This document shows, piece after piece, positions 11,755 through 22,172 of a stretch of DNA of 64,000 bases (position 1 is the first letter of the stretch; every line of letters begins with the position of its first letter). The DNA is from Simmondsia chinensis (taxonomy: Eukaryota > Streptophyta > Magnoliopsida > Caryophyllales > Simmondsiaceae): assembly GCA_018398585.1 (NCBI GenBank), contig JAGTTD010000020.1:21548350-21612349 (forward strand), written 5' to 3'. The position numbers were made by a program, and so were the translations under genes. The notes beneath the pieces are model-generated. The model had not been told where the DNA came from, made no database searches, and saw only the letters and a list, made by a program, of their open reading frames with translations.

Positions 11755-14700
11755 ATGGCTGGAGATCAAAATGAACCATTGAAGAAACTCAAGGCTAGCG
11801 AACGCATAGCCCGACTTGAGGAGATCGTGGGAACCGAAGGTGAAGACGGTGATAACCCTCCCCCTGGAACCATTTTCGGTAATATCAAAATGCTTTCCAA
11901 TGACATTCAATCTTTGAAAGAAGTTATGAATAATTTGCTTGAAGCCCATAGGACCCCGTCCCCAACACCTCCGGCTCCACCCAATGTATACCGTAGGGAA
12001 AATTCAACCACGGGTGGGAATTCAAATGTAAGAATCTCAAACGAGACCCTTAATCCAACCATGGAGTCCCTTCAAAATGAAATTTCTGTGTTAAAGAGAG
12101 CCATTAACACCGGACCTCAAAGCCTAGAGAAAAGAGGGATTAAAGTCCCCACACCGAGATCTTATGAAGGAGAACGTAGTGCTCGGGTCCTTGAGAATTT
12201 TCTGTGGGATATGGAACAATACTTCAATGCCACTAAAGTGAGGGAAGAAGACAAGGTTGTGATTGCGTCAATGCACCTTAATGGGGACGCAAAGCTGTGG
12301 TGGAGAGCTCGTGTGTCCGACGATCGGACTGCTGGTCGTCCTGTCATCAACATGTGGGACGTTTTGAAGAAGGAGCTGCGTAGTCAATTCTTGCCATTGA
12401 ACACCTCATGGATGGCAAGAGAGGCGCTAAAGAACCTAAAACAAACTGGATCCGTCCGTGAGTATGTTAAGTCTTTTTCGTCTTTATTGCTTGATATAAA
12501 TGACATGACTGAGGAGGATAAACTGTTTAACTTTGTATCGGGTCTCAAATCGTGGGCCCAAATTGAGATTCGGAGGCAACGAGTTCATGACCTTACCTCC
12601 GCAATCATTGTGGCTGACGGCTTAATAGACCTTAAACCTAACGGAAATGGGGATAAAGAAAAACAACCTGTTGCATTTAGAAAGAGGAAGAGAGAATACA
12701 AGCCAAATTGGAACCGGTATAACAAACAACCTCAATCAGGGCCGCCCAAGCCCACGTTTAAGAAAAACGCACCGGTTCCTAAGAAGAATAAAATGGGAGT
12801 GACTTGCTTCATATGCGACGGACCGCATTATGCAAGGGATTGCCCCAAGAAACAACACCTAAATGTATTAAGTGAGGAAACCCAAGAGGGAGAGCAACGA
12901 GTACAAAACGATGAATTTAGGGCCACCTCTTTGAGACTACTTAATGCCATTAGTCACGACACACCTTCTTTAGAAGGACTTATGTATTTTCGTGTAACGT
13001 TGAACGGGAGACCTATAGTTGCTATGGCCGACACCGGCGCTTCACATAATTTCCTGAACTCGAAGGCCGCCCAAACTTTGAAACTGAATTTAGTCCCTTC
13101 CGACACGGGATTGAAAGCTGTAAACTCTAACGCCATAGCAACTAAAGGTAGGGCCCCAAATGTGACTCTAAAAGTGGGGGACTGGGAAGGAAAGACGGAC
13201 TTCACTGTAGTAGACATAGACGATTTTGAACTGATTCTAGGCAATGAATTCTTTCGGACAGCAAGGGCCTCGGTCACCCCTCACCTAGGGGGGATGATGA
13301 TAAGCGACCCGACGAAACCTTGCTTTGTCAAGGCGTGGTCCACTACTATGAAACCCCCGGGCCCGTTACAAACATTATCCGCAATGCAACTCAAAAAAGG
13401 GTTTAGGAAAGGACTCCCTACGTTTGTAGCGACCCTAGTTGAGGTTAAACCGGGGAAGAAGGTAAAAGTACCTGATGTAATTGTGGGGGTACTAGACGAA
13501 TTTAAGGATGTGATGCCCTCTGAATTGCCTAAGCACTTACCGCCTAGGAGGGCCATTGACCACAAAATTGAGTTGCTGCCGGGCTCCCGACCCCCTGCGC
13601 GAGTCCCATACCGAATGGGGCCGGCAGAGCTTACCGAGCTGCGTAGGCAGCTAGAGGAATTGCTGGATGCAGGTTTTGTTCAACCGTCAAAAGCACCATA
13701 TGGAGCACCGGTGTTGTTCCAAAAGAAACAAGATGGGTCCCTACGAATGTGCGTGGACTATCGGGCCCTAAACAAGGTAACGGTGAAGAACAACTATCCT
13801 ATTCCTCGTGTCGATGATCTTTTTGACAGGTTGTCGAAGGCAAAATACTTCACCAAGTTGGACCTGCGCTCGGGTTATTGGCAGGTTCGGATCGCACAAG
13901 GGGACGAGCCCAAGACCACTTGTGTAACTCGTTATGGCTCTTTCGAATTTCTTGTAATGCCGTTTGGGCTCACTAATGCCCCGGCTACCTTCTGTAACTT
14001 AATGAATGATGTTCTTTACGATTACCTCGACCGTTTTGTTGTGGTTTATTTGGATGATATTGTTGTATACTCAGAATCCCTAGAGGAGCATGTAACACAC
14101 TTAAGAAAAGTGTTTGAAAAGCTAAAGGAACATGAACTCTATGTAAAGAAAGAGAAATGTGAATTTGCCCAAATCGAGATCATGTTCCTCGGGCACAAAA
14201 TTAGTCAAGGACATGTAAAAATGGATGAGGCCAAGGTCAAGGCCATCTTGGATTGGCCCTCACCCAAAAATGTATCAGAGTTGAGATCATTCTTAGGGTT
14301 AGCCAACTATTACAGAAAATTCATACTTGGCTATTCTAAGAAGGTCTCGCCTCTAACAGATTTGTTGAGAAAAGATAGAGTGTGGTCGTGGTCCGAACCG
14401 TGCCAAGAAGCCTTTAGAGCCCTCAAGAGCGCAGTGTCAACGGAGCCGGTCTTGAAGTTGCCATGCTTCGACAGGCCTTTTGAGCTTCATACGGACGCCT
14501 CTGGACGTGCCATTGGTGGGGTGCTTGTTCAAGACAAACATCCGGTAGCCTTCGAAAGTAGGAAGTTAAAAGAGCATGAAGAACGGTATTCTACACATGA
14601 GAAAGAGATGCTTGCTGTAATACATTGTTTACGAGTATGGAGACACTATCTTTTGGGAGTGAAGTTCGTGGTTCGTACTGATAATATTGCGAACACATAT

Positions 14701-16353
14701 TTCAAGTCCCAAAAGAAGTTGTCATCCAAACAAGCCCGTTGGCAAGAATTTGTAGAGGAGTATGATTTTGTATGGGAACACAAACAGGGAAAGCATAACG
14801 TAGTCCCGGACGCCCTAAGTCGTAAGACCCTAGAGCTTGTCGCAGCCTTGTCACGGGTTGAGACGGACTTCACCGGACGTGTCAAGGAGGCTGCCCGGAC
14901 CGACCCTATGTACCAACGGTTAAAACAGCAGGTAATCAGTGGCGAAGCACGCAGGTACTGGATCGATGATGATTTAATCTTTGCACAGGGTGCTCGTTTA
15001 TATGTCCCTGCAGGTAAAATCCGAGTAGAACTGTTGCGGGAATGTCACGATGCAAGGTGGGCCGGACACCCAGGGCGCGAAAGAACCCAGGCATTGCTGG
15101 AGCGCAGCTATTACTGGCCGAAGATGGGACAGGAGGTTGAGGCCTATGTCAAGTCATGCCTCGTTTGTCAACAAGACAAACTTGAGCGGAGAAAAGAAGC
15201 GGGTCTTCTACAACCACTACCAACACCCGACAAGCCATGGAAGTCTTTGTCGATGGATTTTATCTCTGGTTTTCCTTGTGTGGATGGACAAAAATCGGTA
15301 ATGGTTGTAGTAGATAGATTTTCAAAATATGCCATTTTCATGGCAGCCCCAAACGCTTGTCCAGCGGATCAAGCCGCCCAACTCTTTTTCAAAAACGTGG
15401 TCAAGTATTTCGGTCTACCCGAAGATATTGTAAGTGACCGAGATTCTAGGTTCACGGGTCGGTTCTGGACAACGTTGTTTAACTTAATGGGGTCTCAACT
15501 AAAATTTTCCACGGCCAACCATCCTCAAACGGATGGGCAAACGGAACGAGTGAATGCCTTGTTGGAAGAATACTTGAGGCACTATGTGACGGCCTCCCAA
15601 AAGAATTGGGTGGAACTCATGGACTCTGCTCAGCTTTGTTATAACTTGCACAAGAGCAGTGCCACGGGCTTCAGTCCCTTTGAGTTGGCCATGGGTTGGC
15701 AGCCCCTCACTCCGCACGAGATTGTGAAACAAAGTGGGGGAAAATGCCCGGCTGCACAACGCTTTGCGTTGGATAAACAAGAGCTCCTTGACATGGCGAA
15801 GGACAGCCTTGACAAGGCAGCTAGGCGTATGAAAAAGTATGCCGACAAAAAGAGGAGACCCTTAGAATTTAAAGTAGGGGACAAAGTTATGCTTAAACTC
15901 ACGCCTCAAATATGGAAGAAAATAAACAGTAAAACAGTGCATCGTAGCTTAGTGCCTAAATACGATGGACCCTTCGAAATTGTTAAAAAGGTTGGACCCG
16001 TTGCTTACCGATTGGAGTTACCCCAAAGGCTAAAGGTGCACCCCACTTTTCATGTTAGTTTTCTTAAACCTCACGTTGAGGACCTAATGGGTGCACACTT
16101 AAAGCAAAAAAGGGCGCCACCTACCATTCGGAAGCAATTTTCACAAGAGGTGGAAAAAGTCCTAGACCATCGGGTGTATGGTCAGAGTAAAAAGAACAGG
16201 AGACGAGACTTCCTGGTTCAATGGAAAGGCACTCCTATTACGGAGGCTACGTGGGAACGAGACGTAACTTTGTGGCAATTCGAGGACAAAGTTGCGGAGT
16301 ACCTTAATTCCCTTCCGAGGACGTCAGGTCTTTCGGGTGGGGGAGGTTTGTAA
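11755..16353 (+). CDS. Gag-Pol polyprotein with chromodomain (Ty3/gypsy)
   Basis: One 1532-residue frame. In order: gag capsid-like region around residues 140-280; a zinc knuckle [13 protein letters not shown] at 351-363 (C-x2-C-x3-H-x4-C, one residue shorter than the usual CCHC); aspartic protease with DTG at 426-428; reverse transcriptase with YLDD at 765-768; RNase H starting at TDAS (D914); integrase with an HHCC finger (H1098 to C1138) and catalytic D1168, D1228, E1264 with the usual 35-residue D-E spacing; a GPF motif near 1405; and a chromodomain at about 1466-1520 (from [10 protein letters not shown]). No stop or frameshift is visible. The stop TAA is made by bases 3-5 of the right LTR (TGTAAG). 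A polypurine tract overlaps the last codons (Gly-rich end). Confidence 0.97.
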   Translation: MAGDQNEPLKKLKASERIARLEEIVGTEGEDGDNPPPGTIFGNIKMLSNDIQSLKEVMNNLLEAHRTPSPTPPAPPNVYRRENSTTGGNSNVRISNETLNPTMESLQNEISVLKRAINTGPQSLEKRGIKVPTPRSYEGERSARVLENFLWDMEQYFNATKVREEDKVVIASMHLNGDAKLWWRARVSDDRTAGRPVINMWDVLKKELRSQFLPLNTSWMAREALKNLKQTGSVREYVKSFSSLLLDINDMTEEDKLFNFVSGLKSWAQIEIRRQRVHDLTSAIIVADGLIDLKPNGNGDKEKQPVAFRKRKREYKPNWNRYNKQPQSGPPKPTFKKNAPVPKKNKMGVTCFICDGPHYARDCPKKQHLNVLSEETQEGEQRVQNDEFRATSLRLLNAISHDTPSLEGLMYFRVTLNGRPIVAMADTGASHNFLNSKAAQTLKLNLVPSDTGLKAVNSNAIATKGRAPNVTLKVGDWEGKTDFTVVDIDDFELILGNEFFRTARASVTPHLGGMMISDPTKPCFVKAWSTTMKPPGPLQTLSAMQLKKGFRKGLPTFVATLVEVKPGKKVKVPDVIVGVLDEFKDVMPSELPKHLPPRRAIDHKIELLPGSRPPARVPYRMGPAELTELRRQLEELLDAGFVQPSKAPYGAPVLFQKKQDGSLRMCVDYRALNKVTVKNNYPIPRVDDLFDRLSKAKYFTKLDLRSGYWQVRIAQGDEPKTTCVTRYGSFEFLVMPFGLTNAPATFCNLMNDVLYDYLDRFVVVYLDDIVVYSESLEEHVTHLRKVFEKLKEHELYVKKEKCEFAQIEIMFLGHKISQGHVKMDEAKVKAILDWPSPKNVSELRSFLGLANYYRKFILGYSKKVSPLTDLLRKDRVWSWSEPCQEAFRALKSAVSTEPVLKLPCFDRPFELHTDASGRAIGGVLVQDKHPVAFESRKLKEHEERYSTHEKEMLAVIHCLRVWRHYLLGVKFVVRTDNIANTYFKSQKKLSSKQARWQEFVEEYDFVWEHKQGKHNVVPDALSRKTLELVAALSRVETDFTGRVKEAARTDPMYQRLKQQVISGEARRYWIDDDLIFAQGARLYVPAGKIRVELLRECHDARWAGHPGRERTQALLERSYYWPKMGQEVEAYVKSCLVCQQDKLERRKEAGLLQPLPTPDKPWKSLSMDFISGFPCVDGQKSVMVVVDRFSKYAIFMAAPNACPADQAAQLFFKNVVKYFGLPEDIVSDRDSRFTGRFWTTLFNLMGSQLKFSTANHPQTDGQTERVNALLEEYLRHYVTASQKNWVELMDSAQLCYNLHKSSATGFSPFELAMGWQPLTPHEIVKQSGGKCPAAQRFALDKQELLDMAKDSLDKAARRMKKYADKKRRPLEFKVGDKVMLKLTPQIWKKINSKTVHRSLVPKYDGPFEIVKKVGPVAYRLELPQRLKVHPTFHVSFLKPHVEDLMGAHLKQKRAPPTIRKQFSQEVEKVLDHRVYGQSKKNRRRDFLVQWKGTPITEATWERDVTLWQFEDKVAEYLNSLPRTSGLSGGGGL
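16335..16347 (+). other. Polypurine tract
   Basis: GGGTGGGGGAGGT ends two bases before the right LTR. It primes plus-strand DNA in LTR elements. Here it is also translated as the glycine-rich tail of the polyprotein. Confidence 0.9.
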
Positions 16354-17509
16354 GACCCGTGACACTCCGGACCGGGGCACAGGTGTGCGCCTTGCGCCTG
16401 TGCCGTGTCAAATGGGCTGCCAATGATTGGCATTGTGTGAACAAGGTGCGCACTCAGTTAAGAGTGCATTAGGCCTCCACGGACCAAGGCCTAAGTGACG
16501 GACAAAGTGGGAACCGAGACGGACGCGGTCCCAAGACAGTGTCATGACAAGGGTCTGGCACGACCCAAGACAGTGTCATGACAAGGGTCCGGCACGACCC
16601 AAGACAGTGTCATGACAAGGGTCCGGCACGACCCAAGACAGTGTCATGACAAGGGTCCGGCACGACCCAAGACAGTGTCATGACAAGGGTCTGGCACGAC
16701 CCAAGACAGTGTCATGACAAAGGTCTGGCGCGGCCCGAGACAGTGTCATGACATAGGCGGGGCGCGACCCAAGACAGTGTCATGACAAGGGTCAGGCACG
16801 GCCCAAGACAGTGTCATGACAAGGGTCTGGCGCGACCCGAGACAGTGTCATGACATAGGCGGGGCGCGACCTAGACAGTGTCATGACAAGGTCCAGGGCA
16901 CGGCACTGGGCCGGCCCAAGGACACAGATGGACAGCGATAGGCACGGGCCCAGTGCAGGGCACTGGCCCGGCCCAAGCCCAAGTAGGCCCAATAAGGCCC
17001 AATGAAGCTCGACCTTACAAAATGGTAATAATAAACACGTGACACATATTAGTGACGGTTACCAAAGGAAAAGAAGCGGGAATAAGCATTGACTAGTTCA
17101 AACGAGATAAAGGCGGGAAAATGGAAGAGTGGGCTGAGGTGGATGTAACCGCTAGTTGAAAATCAGGCGCCTAAATTAATATAAACATGTGCTTTGACCA
17201 GCTGACCTTGTAACCGCCAAGGCATGCGTGGGAAGAGTGGAGCACGGCTTTGAAGAAAGAAGGAAAATGGCGGGAACGGTTATCCCCTTTGTTCGTGGGA
17301 TGATCACGGCTATAAATAGATGTAATGAGCATTCATTTGAGGACATCTTGTAATCTCTGAAATATTAATAAGAAAAGCCTCTCCCCTTTGTGTGAAAAAT
17401 TGTGTCTTTCATTTCCCTTTGAATTTCCTTTGTGTTCATCTCTTTGTTGTTGTTCGTGTTCGGGTGAGCAAACCTCACCGGGCACTTAGCTCATAAAATA
17501 ACTGTGACA
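16349..17509 (+). repeat. 3' LTR of the chromovirus
   Basis: Same length (1161 bp) as the left LTR and identical at the places compared by eye, including the 34-bp array (about 16530-16892) and the TATA box (17310-17320). It is followed by the CTTAT duplication at 17510-17514. Confidence 0.96.
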
Positions 17510-17514
17510 CTTAT

Positions 17515-18117
17515 CATAGTTACTAAAATGTCATAATATATAATTAATAAAAGATCAAACCATGAGGTACTTAATTTAGTTCTCTAACCAAGTAAAGCAT
17601 TCAGTTCACTTATGTTTATTCTGTCTTTGTATAGGCACTTTGTATTTTTTTCTCCTATTTTGTTTCTTGCTATTGTTGGTGTGACTATCTAATATCTTTT
17701 TATTTTTACTTTTGTTTTCGGTATTTTTTGTGATGTTTTTGTATTGGTCTCTTCTTCTGCATGCTTTTCTCTGTGTACGTTCAAGCCTCACTCTTGCAGG
17801 TGCGCCTACTTTATATTGCGATTTTCTATCTAATTATCGAGTAAAGGGTAAGGGTTCGTGATGGTCAAATCAAACAACTTTTCCACATTGTACAATAACA
17901 TAGTACAAATTGGTCTCTATCCCTTCGACACAAACCACATATTCATAATTATCTTTATAGACCATTACCCTCATCCCCACAACACCCATTATATCAACAA
18001 CTAATACCTGCATGCCACGTGTCACACACCCACTTCTCCGACCACACCAACATTACATAACATAACCTAACTCAAATACCCAGTAAACATTATGCATAAA
18101 ACAAACACTTTAAGATA
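17515..18117. other. Intergenic, upstream of the cyclin gene
   Basis: AT-rich sequence with no ORF I can support. It is the likely cyclin promoter and 5'UTR. A CACGTG-containing 'gccacgtgtcac' at about 18015 could be a G-box. No clear TATA box could be placed. Confidence 0.4.
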
Positions 18118-20211
18118 ATGTTAGCCACTGGCACTGAGCCTAGCACCACTCCAAGGGTGCTACTCATCTTGGGTTCAGTCCTAGAGCACCTAGTGGCTAG
18201 AAATGACCAGCTAGCGACCAGCTGTGACTCGAGCTACTGGGCTAACGGGTTTGAGTTAGGTTCGAGACAGGTAGGGAAGAATGTGAAGGTGTTTGATGGG
18301 GTGAGGGTGCCGAGTATAAGTATAGAGAAGTATTTGGAAAGGCTGTATAAGTACACAAAGTGTAGTCCATCGTGTTATGTTGTGGGGTTTGTGTACATGG
18401 ACAGGCTAATGCATAAGCATCCTCAGTTGGTGTTGGGATCACTCAATGTGCATAGGTTGCTTGTTACTTCTCTCTTGGTTGCCTCCAAGGTGCTTGATGA
18501 TGTGTATGTATCTTCGTCTCTTCTTTTTCTGTTAAGGAAGTAATTATCTTAAAAGTTTAGAGTCTGTTTGGTATCAACCTGGTTTCTAGAAACTAAAGAC
18601 CATGTTTTCAAAATATATATGTCGGTTTATAGTTTCTTATTTTTCAACTTTTTCTTCAAAAAAGTACAGATAGAAAACGATAACAGACATACTTTTCAGC
18701 TAATAGTTGAATATCTACAAACAGGTTTGAATTCGACATGCTCTACATGGGAATTCCTCATTGAGTTTGAAGCATAAACGATCACCTCATGCGTTATATT
18801 TTTAAACTTAATAGAGATAATATTGTATAAACATGTTATACTATTGCTTAAAGCCAAAATAACCCCCACATTTTCAATTTATTTTAATTAGGCTCTCTTT
18901 TAGTTCACATTGATTAACCGATGTGGGATTCTGCTTGGGTATCGTTGGCATGTGTCAGCTCATACAGTGAAGACATCCATCCTCTTGTAAGCTAGCTTTC
19001 TGGGAAGAGTTCGGCCTAATATCCTCTAATATAGTATTAAAGCGTATGACCCAGTTTATGATACTTGAGGACCCCAATATTGGTGTTTTGCAGTAGTTTT
19101 GCCCAATCCATGCTTACACGAGGGGTTGTGTTGGAATCTCACATCACGTGCGACTAGTGACATAGTCCACGCGCCTTATGGTGAGGACATCTCTTCCCTA
19201 ATTACAAGCTGTGTTTCCAAGTGGGCATGCTCAATTTCTCATGTTCGTGCCTCCAAGATTGGTGTCTGCAAATATTTGGCCCGGTCCGCGTTGTATTTGA
19301 GGGAAAAAAGTTAAATACCCCAAATCATCTAAGTATGCTAATATGTGCCAACGTATATGGTGAGGACATTACTCTCTTAGTAAGCTGGTTTTCAACGAGT
19401 AATAAGATCTCTCGTCGAATAGATAATGATAAGATAACAACCATACGAGGAAACTCACCGGCCCCCATATCCTTTGTTATAGCTCGTGTATTTCGTCTGT
19501 TGTGTCAATTTAGTCCCGTACAATTTACACCTTGTCTTCTATCGTGAAATTGAAGTTAACATAAATTTTAACTTCCCGATCATGTCAAATACAAGTGACC
19601 TAATACAAACTCACCTATAGCACCAATTGAAACCCACTCATGAATCCAAACCATCAAAATATATGTTGCCAACTTAACATCAATTGTACTTTAGGACTCA
19701 ATTGACATAACTACAAGTACAAAGACTAAATTGAAATAGTGAACAAGACAGATAGTTGTTCGCTATAAATAACTCAAAATAACAAGAGCGAAACGAAAAA
19801 GGTTTTCCGTGAAAACAAACATACCGTTATTTTACGATATCGAGTTCTAACTCAATTTGGCATTGTTTTGGAAATAAACACAGGCAATACAACAATGCAT
19901 TCCATGCAAGAATAGGAGGCGTGAGCAATGCAGAGCTGAACAAGCTTGAAGTGGAGTTGCTGTTCCTCTTAGATTTTGAAGTCATGGTCAGCTCCTCGGT
20001 TTTCGAGATCTACTGCCTCCATTTAGAAAAGGAGATGCTTCGGATTGATAACAATTTTAATCATAATCTTAATGACGATGATAACGATAGTAATAATGTT
20101 GTTCTTGAAGTTGAAAAGGCATTTCCTTTATTAGATACTGATGATGTTGTTGATCGTGACTTGAATGTAAACTATGATGTTCATGTTTCCATTGAAGAAA
20201 TAACAAGTTAA
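18118..20211 (+). CDS. CYCU1-1: U-type (P-type) cyclin, CYCU1-1-like
   Basis: Two exons: 18118-18503 and 19884-20211, joined by a 1380-base GT-AG intron (donor GTATGT, acceptor ACACAG). The product is 237 residues. The cyclin box is clear: VPSISIEKYLERLYKYTKCS, VVGFVYMDRLMHKHP, LNVHRLLVTSLLVASKVLDD, then across the junction to YNNAFHARIGGVSNAELNKL and ELLFLLDFEVMVSS. This order is that of plant U-type cyclins, which bind A-type CDKs and link cell division to nutrient status; the best match from memory is Arabidopsis CYCU1-1 (At3g21870). The C-terminal tail after HLEKEM is unusual: an Asn/Asp-rich stretch (DNNFNHNLNDDDNDSNN) and more acidic residues. The start ATG at 18118 is the first in frame and matches the family length (about 200-240). 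Confidence 0.93.
18504..19883 (+). other. Cyclin intron with repeat debris
   Basis: A short inverted-repeat style block is at about 18560-18680 ('gtctgtttggtatcaacc'). From about 18900 to 19320, phrases such as 'gatgtgggattctg', 'tgttggaatctcacatc' and 'tggtgaggacat' (twice) resemble LTR or TRIM ends, but no pair of LTRs could be delimited. From about 19490 to 19790, 'tgtgtcaatttagtcccgta' and 'ctataaataactcaaaata' match the two ends of the inverted-repeat family at 32671-33053. Confidence 0.4.
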
Positions 20212-21151
20212 TTCTTGTTAAGTTCTTTTTTTCTTTCCCAATTTTGTGGTGAGGTCTCGGGTTTGGAGTTTCGGCTTGTTTTCCCTTTCTTCATCCTGTC
20301 CCATTTTGGGCACTTTTGGGTTATTTCCTCTTATTTTTGTGTCTTACTCAATATTGGTGAAGTCCTGATCTAAAGTCTTATGTTTTTCACTTCGCTTCGA
20401 TATCTTTCGAGATATTCTTGTATTGGTCTTTTTCTTGCTGCATGTAGACTTAGGCCTTGCTCTTCAGGGTGCGTTTGCTTTATATCATGACTTATCAACA
20501 TAATGACCTATTTGGTCAAGCTTCTTTTCTAGACTAAATTCTTTTCTCTAGAAAAATGTACTTGTGTAGGAATTGAGCTGCTCAGCCCGGAAAGAAAAGT
20601 GCTATCATAAAGAAGTAGAAGTTTATTTTCTGCTTCTAAGCAAAAACAGAAGAATTGTGCTTCTTCTTTGAAGTAGAAACATTATAAAAGAAAAACTAGA
20701 AATTTTATAGACAAATATTTGAACCCGAATAATCCAAATATAACTAAGAAGCAAATTCTCACAATATAGAACCACAAATTCCTAAGCTTTATAGAATTCT
20801 TCGTACAATATATATAGCCGAAAATACGCTAACTAAACAAAGCAAATGATTCATAGCGTAAACCTGAAAATAGGCTTACTATGTAACAACAAAGAATACC
20901 CTTACTGAAAACAATTTTTATGAAATTGCTTCTGGCAAAAGTGATTATGAAAGAAATAACTTTTTCACGGTTTATCCAAATATGCCCTAAATATCTTTTA
21001 ATGGAAAGCAGGTATATCATTGTTTTGATCACTTATGATAAACCAGGGCCCTTGTTTTATGGCTAATGTTCCGAATGAAGAAAAATGCCAAGCAAAGAAA
21101 AAAAAAGTTCGATGGAAATTGTTTTTCTATCTTTGGAATGAAAGGACAATA
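20212..21151. other. Intergenic, 3' of the cyclin gene
   Basis: T-rich cyclin 3'UTR for the first 200-300 bases, then AT-rich sequence with no supported gene. An 'attgagctgctcagcccgg' to 'ttatccaaatatgccctaa' interval has the look of an inverted-repeat element, but its ends are not clear. Confidence 0.35.
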
Positions 21152-21409
21152 GGGTTCATTTACTAGGCACTAATGCACCGGATCCCATTAGAACTCCGAA
21201 GTGAAGTATACTTGGACGAGAGTAGTACTTGGATAAATGACCTCCTGGGAAGTCCTCGTGTTGCCAACCCTATAAGGTTGGGGGTCCTCGGAAATAGCCT
21301 CTCGATAGGGTTACACCCTGAAGGGGTAAGGCTACATACATTCACCCCCACAGACCCCGCTTAGATGGGAGCCCTTGAGGCACTGGATTTGTTATTGTTG
21401 TTGTTGTTG
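21152..21409 (+). mobile_element. 5S-rRNA-headed SINE, full length
   Basis: A 258-bp retroposon between perfect 19-bp direct repeats, TTGGAATGAAAGGACAATA, at 21133-21151 and 21410-21428. The head (21152-about 21270) follows plant 5S rRNA from its first bases: GGGTTCAT..., GCACTAATGCACCGGATCCC, AGAACTCCGAAGT, CGAGAGTAGTACT and CCTCCTGGGAAGTCCTCGTG. The tail (about 21271-21409) is the RTE/Au type: 'aaggttgggggtcctcgg', 'gggttacaccctgaagggg', 'cagaccccgcttagatggga', 'ggcactggatttg' and a (TTG)n end. 5S RNA carries its own internal pol III promoter, so a 5S head would drive transcription of such an element. Several substitutions in the head argue against a working 5S gene. Confidence 0.9.
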
Positions 21410-21429
21410 TTGGAATGAAAGGACAATAT

Positions 21430-21870
21430 GAACGAAAAAATGGATGATTTTTCAAAATAGTATATTTTTGCATTTTTATTCTCAAAATTGTGTGAAAATT
21501 CAAAAATTTTAAAATAACATGTGAAAATTAAAAAATCACAAATAGCACACTCAATCAGCATGCCATGTGGCATGTTGCCAGTTAGGGGCATTCGGCCATT
21601 TTATAATTCCGAAAATAAAAAAATAAAATTAGTTTTGTAGTGGCAATGACTTTTCATTAAAATGAAAAAAAAAAAACTCGTGTTGTATAATTTTTTTCAT
21701 TATATTATATAGATAATATTATTTGTCTTTTGATACACCTAGCTTTATCAAGCTTTTATAAATTTTTTATCCGATCAAAATATATTATAAAAGCAAAAAT
21801 ATATTATATTTTCCAAATATTATTATTGTAAAAACTTAAGATAATAATATAAAGCTTAAGGTAAAATGAT
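21430..21870. repeat. AT-rich inverted-repeat element fragment
   Basis: From 21435 to 21600 the text 'tggatgatttttcaaaatag', 'acaaatagcacactcaatc', 'agcatgccatgtggca' and 'cattttataattcc' matches one arm of the element at 36310-36900 ('gggatgattttccaaaagag', 'tagtcagcatactattgc'). The rest to 21870 is A/T runs without features. Confidence 0.45.
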
Positions 21871-22172
21871 GGGAAAAGAAAATTGTATTGGATGATCAAG
21901 AAATGAAACAAGACAACCTATTTATATTAGATGAAGGACACACCCAATCATCTTCTCAAGCAAAGAGTTACAAAAAAGAAAAACAAAGTAAAAGCTAGTA
22001 GTAATGGCCTTAGTTGGCCGGTTGGGAGAGGGAGAGGAAGTGACTAAATATCTGGAGAAATAAATATCTACCTATTCACTAATTACATAAAGAATATGCT
22101 AAGAATAAATACAGATACTAAAGTATACAAATACAAATACGAGGACATGAATACGGAATACTAATTTCAACA
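21871..22172 (-). repeat. 3' LTR of the truncated copia element
   Basis: Minus-strand start TGTTGAAATT follows the polypurine tract GAGGGGGAGTG (plus 'cactccccctc'). The far end, near 21871, reads 'ccaatacaattttcttttcc' on the minus strand, typical of small copia LTRs. The exact low-coordinate end is uncertain because the other LTR is missing. Confidence 0.65.

Larger units (their letters stand above)
10562..17509 (+). mobile_element. Full-length Ty3/gypsy chromovirus (LTR retrotransposon)
   Basis: A 6948-bp element with 1161-bp LTRs (10562-11722 and 16349-17509), TG...CA ends and a perfect CTTAT target duplication at 10557-10561 and 17510-17514. A primer-binding site follows the left LTR and a polypurine tract precedes the right one. 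Between them is a single uninterrupted 1532-codon gag-pol ORF. Segments of the LTRs compared by eye at several places are identical, so insertion is recent. RT and integrase wording and the chromodomain place it among plant chromoviruses, probably the Galadriel clade; the clade call is tentative. It lies between the EXS gene and the cyclin gene and interrupts neither. Confidence 0.97.

Noticed and set aside
12954..13565. Minus-strand ORFs inside the chromovirus
   Set aside because: Antisense shadows of the gag-pol frame.
15050..15301. Small + frame ORF in the integrase region
   Set aside because: Alternative frame of the polyprotein; no independent start signal.
21152..21270. Functional 5S rRNA gene
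   Set aside because: Single, substituted, fused to a retroposon tail and flanked by a target duplication.
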